Position numbers and translations under genes: made by a program. A stretch of 64,000 nt of DNA, from contig OV121093.1 in NCBI GenBank assembly GCA_921293015.1, positions 28,902,622-28,966,621 on the forward strand. Reading direction: 5' to 3'. Shown piece by piece: positions 57,946 through 64,000 of this stretch (the stretch's first letter is position 1; every line of letters starts with the position of its first letter). Below the pieces are notes generated by a model. The model ran no database searches. It saw nothing but the letters and a program-made list of their open reading frames with translations, and was not told where the DNA came from. Source of the stretch: Phorcus lineatus. Its lineage: Eukaryota; Mollusca; Gastropoda; Trochida; Trochidae.

Positions 57946-60165
57946 CTAACCAAATCTGTATTTGTGTAATCCTTTCTGGAACAACGTAACACAAAGTTTA
58001 TCTCCATCAACACACAGACCAGTTGGACCGTATAAACCATCTGTTTTAGTCACAATGTCTTTTATGAACTCTCCATTGCTGCTGAGTTGACTCACTGTGT
58101 GTGTCCTATAGTCAGCTACAATAATCTCTCCTATACTGGTGGATGTTATTCCCCGTGGATATCTCAATGCTCTGTCTCCAGTAGGTGTGTATGTGCAAAC
58201 AATGTCACCAGACCGTGTCAGACAGATGACAGACTTCAGACCATCATCTGACACCAGGATAGTGCCTTGTCTGGTTACATGTATGTAGTGAGGATAAAGA
58301 AAGCTCTGTCCTATGACAGGAAGTGTTGTGAAGGTCTTCAAGATGGTTCCCTTCATATCAATCAGATCCACAGAGGATGGATCACCAGAACCTGCCACCA
58401 GTGTTGACTGATCCAGAGTAGACAGACCCCTGTAGTTCTTACTTGTCTGTATTGTAGACAGGAGTTCCAGGTCAGGAGTCACAGCAACTGTGATGATACT
58501 TGGAGACCAGATAAGAGACACAGCTACCTTATCTTCACTGATAACTGTTAAACACCCGGGATAACCAGACACTTTGAGTACACTTGAACATGACTGTCCT
58601 CCTTTAGTGTAAAATGATTTCAGACGTTGAGTGCCACAATCAGCAAAAAGTGTGACTTTTGTTCCTGCTATTTTCATGACTAAACAATCTGTAACACTGC
58701 AACTGTCGTTCACATCAAGTTTAGCGTTGATAACTTCATCTAATACTGGTGCTGCTGTCAGATCTATGTTATCAATCTGCTGGACGTTCAAATCCACCTT
58801 GTTAATCATCACATCCATCATTTTAATCTGATCCTCCAGTTGATCAAGGTCGTGTTTAAAGCTGATGTCAGCTACATCTGTTCTGTCCTTCCTCTGTGTC
58901 ACTGTGACATCTGCCCCTGTTCCAGACGACAGATACATCTCAAACAGCTGCGCCTCATCCTCCAACTCCAGGGCCTGCTGGATGGACTGAGACTGCAGCT
59001 GGTACAGCTGTAGATCAATTTGTTTTGTCTTCATCATCGACCTCAACTGCTCCTTGTCTTGTTCTGTTTGATCCTTCACCTTCTTAATCAGCTGATCTTC
59101 CTTCTGTTTCAGTGCATTCATAGCTTCCTTGATAGTTTTCTTTATATCTGATTCAAGCATGGACCTATCCACCAACAGGTCTTTTCTTTGCATATCAAGC
59201 TTTTCAATTTCCTCATTTGCCAAACCAATTTTCTCAGCAAGGTTTTGTTGACGTTCTTGGAGTCCTGATTTTACCTCTGTCAGCTGTTCTTTGGTGGTGA
59301 CGACCTCTTTACATGTTCTATGAGAAATGCTGCAGCAGACAGTACACAAGGGTTTGTTACAATCTTTACAGTAAAGCTTAATGTTTTCATCATGTTCCTT
59401 GCAGATAAATTTCTTTTGTCGAGATTTCTTGTCTGTGACTGATACCACTTCATGTTTCTTCAAAATCGGTATATCATTGTGCATCTGCAGACAACTCTTG
59501 CAGTACGAAGCTTCACAGTCAGAACACCAATAAGTGGCTTGAGTTGTCTTTCCTTTCTGTTCGCATACCAAGCATTGATGTGATCCTGTAAAACAGCAAT
59601 GTTAAAAATTTAACTCTAAGGGCAATTCATCGTTATATATGATATAAACCCTCTTGGAAGTTTAATTTTCTTTTGTTATACAACTTGACAGTGAGCTTAA
59701 ATTGTCGTGAAAAACTGTTTTGTAAGTCATCAGTGTACAATGTCTTGACATATCATATATCATGTAATGATGCCTTAATAATACCTTGTGAATTATTCAA
59801 AACCACATAACATGGGCGTGCGTTAGTGCCTTTCATATCTAACCGATTCCTTACTATTCTTCCACAAATTTCATACTGGTACCTTGTGGGATAGAGTCCA
59901 TGAGTCCAGTTAGAAGCAGTCCTGGTTTCAGTTGCCCCGCCCACTCTTCCACAGGTCTGTCAGGGTGAGGTACTGGGGTCTCTTGTCTACACGTGGGGCA
60001 GGGGATGAACTTGTTTCTCACAGTTTCTGCTTTAGTCTTTAGATATTTCCCCAGACAGTTCTCACAGAAGGAATGCTGACATGTAAGGGTTACTGGTCGC
60101 TGATACACTTCCATACACACACTACAAGTAAGGAAGTCGTCCTGAAGCTTGCCTGCTGTCGCCAT
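57946..60165 (-). CDS. TRIM-NHL-like protein, copy 4, intact
   Basis: Predicted RING-type E3 ubiquitin ligase of 640 residues, with coding exons 60165-59883 and 59585-57946 joined in phase 1 (CAAG|GTACCA and TTTTACAG|GATC). All eight RING ligands are present (C14 to C59, H31). B-box 1 reads CLVCEQKGKTTQATYWCSDC and B-box 2 ICKEHDENIKLYCKDC; a coiled coil and NHL-type propeller follow, ending YRFG. The B-box region is closest to the copy 3 pseudogene (CEQKGKTT, KKSRQKKFIC), unlike copies 1 and 2 (CKEKGETT), while the RING matches copies 1 and 2. Exons therefore have different nearest relatives. The start is MATAGK, downstream of a TTTTCGCAG acceptor. No break was found. Confidence 0.92.
59586..59882 (-). 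other. Coding intron of TRIM copy 4, unoccupied MITE site
   Basis: 297 bp with conserved GT-AG ends. The stretch ATTGTCGTGAAAAACTGTTT at 59701-59720 corresponds to the sequence on either side of the MITE in copy 3. Confidence 0.85.
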
Positions 60166-60784
60166 TCTGGATCGTAGATCTGCGAAAATATACAAACTGG
60201 TATTGAAAGTGAGACTTTATGGCATCGTATACAACGGGTAATTTCTTAGATAATATTTTCACTTTTACATTAAATCACAATGAAAGAGATAGATGATGCA
60301 AATTATTCTTGTAGGTGTCTTTAAATTTTATTTTCCGAACACTGACATCTGTCTTTTTGAGAGAAAGTCAAAACTGAAAGATTGATTAAACACTTCTAGA
60401 CAGCGGGATTTCAAACAATAACTGATCATATACAGGGGGAATTAAACTATATATGCTTAGCACAAAATTTCTTGATCTATTCCCACCTTGAAAATCTGTT
60501 TTCATAATTTAACAAAGTGTAGTGCTTTTATATTTGCATGAAGCTTTTTCTTTTTTTTCTTTTGACCTTTTTAATTAAAAGTAACGATTGCATAATAAAG
60601 AACAGCATGAACATAAATTACGTCTATAAGTTTATTCATGCAACGAGTCTTTTTACATGATCAATGATATCAAGCTTCATATTCGCTATCATAAGATATT
60701 CATCTCCATTTTCATTAAGTTCGAACACTTTTTTCTTTAAGATTTATTAAGCGAAATAAGATTATTCTGTTTACATATATATGT
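60166..60784 (-). other. 5' intron part of TRIM copy 4
   Basis: Begins with the acceptor before the coding leader. It aligns with copies 1 and 2 (ACATTAAATCACAATGAAAG, GATGATGCAAATTAT, TTCCGAACACTGACAT). No other gene is seen. Confidence 0.5.
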
Positions 60785-61066
60785 GAGGTGATATGGTGTT
60801 TAATGCCGCTTTCAAGAGTATTTCACTTACATGCTGCTATTACTGTTGCAGGGAGAAAGGCCACAACACCATTGTGGCTATGCATTGGGGTGAAACCTGC
60901 GAGCTTTTGGAACTAGCGAATTATGGGTGGTACCATGCTGAAATTCAGTGTCGCATTGCACACAAATGCGTTTTCTACTTCAGACAAAATTGCCCTAGCG
61001 GGATTCGAACCAAGGATCTCTTGATTCAAAGTCAAACGCGCTTACCACTGCGCTTTCCCGCCCCCT
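60785..61066 (-). repeat. tRNA-derived SINE, nearly full length
   Basis: On the minus strand the head reads GGCGGGAAAGCGCAGTGGTA, AGCGCGTTTGA, CTTTGAATCAAG and CTTGGTTCGAATCCCGC. That gives a good A box, a good B box and a 7-nt anticodon-like loop with TTG, but the acceptor ends do not pair. The body follows with GACACTGAATTTCAGCATGG, GTTTCACCCCAATGCATAGC, TTTCTCCCTGCAACAG and ACACCATATCACCTCAC. The tail is TA-rich. Open frames crossing it are incidental. It is inserted in the TRIM copy 4 upstream flank. Confidence 0.8.
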
Positions 61067-61716
61067 TTAATCAAAATTGTGATAACCCTACTATACTGAG
61101 GAAAAGAAGAGAACGGATTGATATGATACATGACTTATTATTAACAAACTTTAATTCATGGAGCATCGTTTCAGTGCTGCAATACATACGAAGAATTTCT
61201 ATTTAAAACATATCAATTTCTAAGACGTATATATCAGTCAATTTTCAGTTTTTACAGCAAATTAACAACATATCTAAGCAACCATATCTACAAAGGACAC
61301 TCACACAAACTCTCAACCAACCAAGCTGGTTAACAGAGGTTGTGCATTCCTTATATAAAATGTTCACACTCGTAAGGATTTTATATGTCTTAAAAGCCTA
61401 TAGGGGGGTCACAATCCATATATAATATTTTTACAGCTTATATGCAATCATTTCGGATATTTCTAACGGGAAAGTGCAAGTGGCAGAAGTAGTCATGTAC
61501 ACTGCACAAACTAGACACCCCTGTAGACCCTCAACAACCTGCTATATTTTCTATGATCTGAGAAGGGTGGCCAATATTTAGGCAATATTCATGCTCATAA
61601 CGCAATAACATTGTATCTAGTTACATGTGACACACTGCATATCATCACCGAACTATAGCAATCTATTCATATCAGTGAACGTGTCTTTATCATTTGAAAG
61701 GTAATTCAGGTCAAAC

Positions 61717-61734
61717 GAAAGCGAAAATAGAAAT
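61717..61734 (-). promoter_or_regulatory. IRF/ISRE-like GAAA array, TRIM copy 4
   Basis: GAAAGCGAAAATAGAAAT on the plus strand, differing from copy 2 at two positions outside the first two GAAA cores. The surrounding AATTGGCGACTACC also aligns with copy 2. Confidence 0.45.
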
Positions 61735-61863
61735 TGGCGACTACCGTCTACAGTTACGTATTCATGTTTTCAACTGATTTGAAGGCAATAATTGCATTTA
61801 AAAAGACTGCTGTTAAAACGTCAGATAGTTATACTTATTACTAACCAAAATAAACGACTGAAC

Positions 61864-61950
61864 CTCAAGATGGGATGTGTCGGCACTACGAGTTGTTCTC
61901 AGCACACACTGTGAACTTCTCCATGACTGTCAATTCCCCTATGTGTAAAG
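61864..61950 (-). promoter_or_regulatory. Candidate first exon and uORF of TRIM copy 4, E-box region deleted
   Basis: The minus strand contains a 12-codon upstream ORF at 61924-61886 (M-E-K-F-T-V-C-A-E-N-N-S, TAG) with G at -3 and +4. A donor-like CTTGAG|GTTCAG follows at 61864/61863. Upstream of AATTGACAGTCATGG the alignment with copy 2 skips about 80 bp, including the GTCACGTGAC site, then resumes. Confidence 0.4.
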
Positions 61951-62189
61951 TATATAACATTTAAGACAAGTTAATTTATGTTTGTAGTTATCACGCTGTT
62001 AAAATACCTTTAATCAAAATGGTGATAACCCTACTGTACTCAGGATGAGAAGAGAAATGATTGATATGATACATGACTCATTATTAACAAACTTTAATTC
62101 ATGAAGCATTGTTTCAGTGCTGCTATACATACGAAGAATATTTACTTCCGACTTATCAATCAAGTAAAACCTTTCATGAATCTGCGGTA

Positions 62190-63350
62190 TAAAACAAGTA
62201 AGATAATCGTTTATGAAAGTAAGATACATAACTTCAACTCTTAACTTTGTGTTTATCTAAGGTGTCCTTTAAAGGCCATCAGTTTATAATTTTAACGAAT
62301 GTTAGCAGTTACATTTACATGTACCATCCAAAAATCTAACAGGCTTGCATTACATCTTATTTCTTATATATCTTACTACTAAACATTACAGTGGAGGCGA
62401 ATATGCATTATCTCCAAACATTTTGCATGTTACCCAGGAGTTTTCTGTCGTTGTTACATCACTGAACCTCGTACTGTTTGACACATTTGAATTAAATATC
62501 ATATTATTCACGTTAACCATGAAATAAATCAGATAATTAAGTCTTTTTTTTCTCATCTGTAGATATTCAATAAGCTGTAAATATTTCAATATGAATTTAA
62601 TGCTTGAACTAATGTTTGATATGTGCTGATGCCATCATTTTCAACGTGTATTTTTTGTGTTGAATCCTGAATAGTGAAGATTTCTTGAAATTGAATATTT
62701 ATCTGCAATGCGATTGGAATTGGTCTCGATGAATATGAAAATACCAATATTGCAATAAATACATCAATAATTGCGCTTTTGAAAATAATTAGCTCAACAT
62801 TAGACAGGTGATTTTCGCAAAATAAAACATTTACATTGTTTTCAACTTATATAGGCTTTTATATAGTAACATAATTATTATCAAAATAAGAATATATAAA
62901 ATTAAATCTAAATACATTAAAACTAGGCACTATGTTTTTCCAAAACTTATTTTTGTAAATTACTTAAGCATTTGACAATGATTTAGACAAATACATTGGT
63001 CTTTTTTTATTCTTTGATTCAGTTTGACATCAAATAGAAAGGAAATAAACACATCTAACCAAATCTATATTTGCCACCTACATGTAACGATGTCGAAATT
63101 ATCCGATCCATTCACATGTATATTAGCTATATAAACCTCTTACTTTCCATATGTGTCTTTGTCTCTGCTGAAAATAAGTTTAAAAAGCCATGTTTGAGTT
63201 GAGGTTGTTTGCTGTAACCATTTACCTAAAGAGCATCACAAAAGTAATTTTCGGAGACATCTAATACTTATTGATCAAGAATCGGCGTTGCAGTAACTAA
63301 ATCATTGATAATAAAGCACCCCCGATGCGACGTGTACGGGGTGCACTTGA
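62190..63350. repeat. TRIM-flank duplicon copy C
   Basis: The counterpart of 16260-20150 upstream of TRIM copy 1, without the Tc1 and LINE insertions. It includes AAGATAATCGTTTATGAAAG, CACTATGTTTTTCCAAAAC, TCAAATAGAAAGGAAATAAA and GATAATAAAGCACC with the following GCACCCCCG/CGGGGTGC hairpin. It is non-coding. Confidence 0.75.
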
Positions 63351-64000
63351 TTTGTTTGCGATTTATTAAGTGGCTTTACTGAAACTTTAAACCGTGTTAA
63401 AATTTGAATCTACTGTAAACATTACAAAACGATTGATGCAATTGAACAACCATTTTCTCCGCAAAAATAATTATTTCAATTGAGTTGCATTTGCAAAGCT
63501 GAGACCATGACTTAAAGGAAACCTCTAGAAACAATTGACCTCAATTTGAGATTATGTCATATCTGCTGGCGTTTCGACTTTTAAATGCGATGCAGGACTC
63601 CCGTTTAAGAGATTGTCATTATATTATATTAAGTTACAAAGTCTTTAATTGCAAACTTTGAACTTAATCATGATAGTAATCCATACACGTATGAAGTTGA
63701 TACTATGAAGTTGGTATGAAGTTGGTCGAGGAGTATGCCAATCTTATTTAACAAAGAAAATCTTTGTCTTCACGAATCAAATAGCACAATTTGGCAAAAT
63801 ATACAAAACTTAGACTAACTTTATCGAGAAACTTTTATCAGTTATCAGAAAACGCAAGGGTGAAATTCGGAGATGGTTAGATGCATAAAAAAGTTGATAG
63901 ACATAATCACAAGAATTACAAAATATGGTCTCACTGTAAAGCGCCTGTTGATTAAATTCGACTTTCAGTACTAAGCTTAAAACCTGTCCAACATTCGATG
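63351..64000. other. Window end, non-coding
   Basis: 63695-63760 continues the duplicon (GTTGATACTATGAAGTTGGT, GTCGAGGAGTATGCCAAT), matching 20158-20215. The rest shows no gene. Confidence 0.5.

Noticed and set aside
60990-61066. tRNA-Gln-like gene (TTG loop) on the minus strand
   Set aside because: A and B boxes are good, but acceptor and T-stem ends do not pair, and a SINE body follows directly. Called as a SINE head; the same applies to 22925-23010 and 28750-28820.
60793-61206. 137-codon plus-strand open frame
   Set aside because: It runs antisense through the SINE and its tRNA-like head.
63315-63345. Histone-mRNA-type 3' stem-loop next to AATAAAGCACC
   Set aside because: The stem GCACCCC/GGGGTGC does not match the histone stem-loop sequence, and no histone gene is nearby.

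Overview
This window looks like nuclear DNA from an invertebrate animal, most likely a mollusc. It is AT-rich and gene-poor, with spliced genes and dense old transposon debris. It carries tRNA-headed SINE copies and a GAGTGAGTGAG-type dispersed repeat of a kind I associate with gastropod and bivalve genomes. The species call is an inference; nothing here fixes it.

The main content is a cluster of four TRIM genes, all on the minus strand: copy 1 at 12867-15052, copy 2 at 24174-26324, copy 3 at 47379-50004 and copy 4 at 57946-60165. Each has a 283-nt RING coding exon, a phase-1 intron, and one long exon encoding two B-boxes, a coiled coil and an NHL-type beta-propeller. Copies 2 and 4 look intact. 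Copy 1 is open throughout, but the single His zinc ligand of its RING is Pro. Copy 3 is a pseudogene, with an 8-bp duplication frameshift in the RING and a nonsense codon in the coiled coil. The flanks are duplicated with the genes, so the locus grew by segmental duplication. Candidate non-coding first exons lie 1.4 to 5.4 kb upstream. Near them are a GTCACGTGAC palindrome (copies 2 and 3), an IRF/ISRE-like GAAA array (copies 2, 3 and 4) and a conserved 12-codon upstream ORF (copies 2 and 4).

Other coding content: a single-exon secreted coiled-coil plus YWTD-like propeller protein with a TATA box (34634-36354, plus); a two-exon Myb/SANT-like gene with one in-frame stop (38742-40881, minus) next to terminal-type palindromes of a probable PIF/Harbinger element; two or three exons of a degenerate integrase-like gene (42724-43558, minus); and a decayed receptor tail (4223-4880, minus).

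Mobile DNA: an apparently intact Tc1 element with TIRs, a TA duplication and two unoccupied paralogous sites (16555-18092); a truncated, frameshifted non-LTR retrotransposon (18483-19769); a fold-back MITE with a 7-bp target duplication inside the copy 3 intron (49153-49633); SINE fragments; and a family of about 450-bp elements marked by CACGTG motifs, which sits 3' of three TRIM copies. Tandem repeats include a 47-bp satellite with a six-unit higher-order period (7345-8590), a 198-bp array (55085-55895), a 61-bp doublet, (TA)14 and a G24 run.

Read together, this is a fast-evolving array of probable E3 ubiquitin ligases, plausibly innate-immune, being duplicated, inactivated and rewired while transposons insert between copies.
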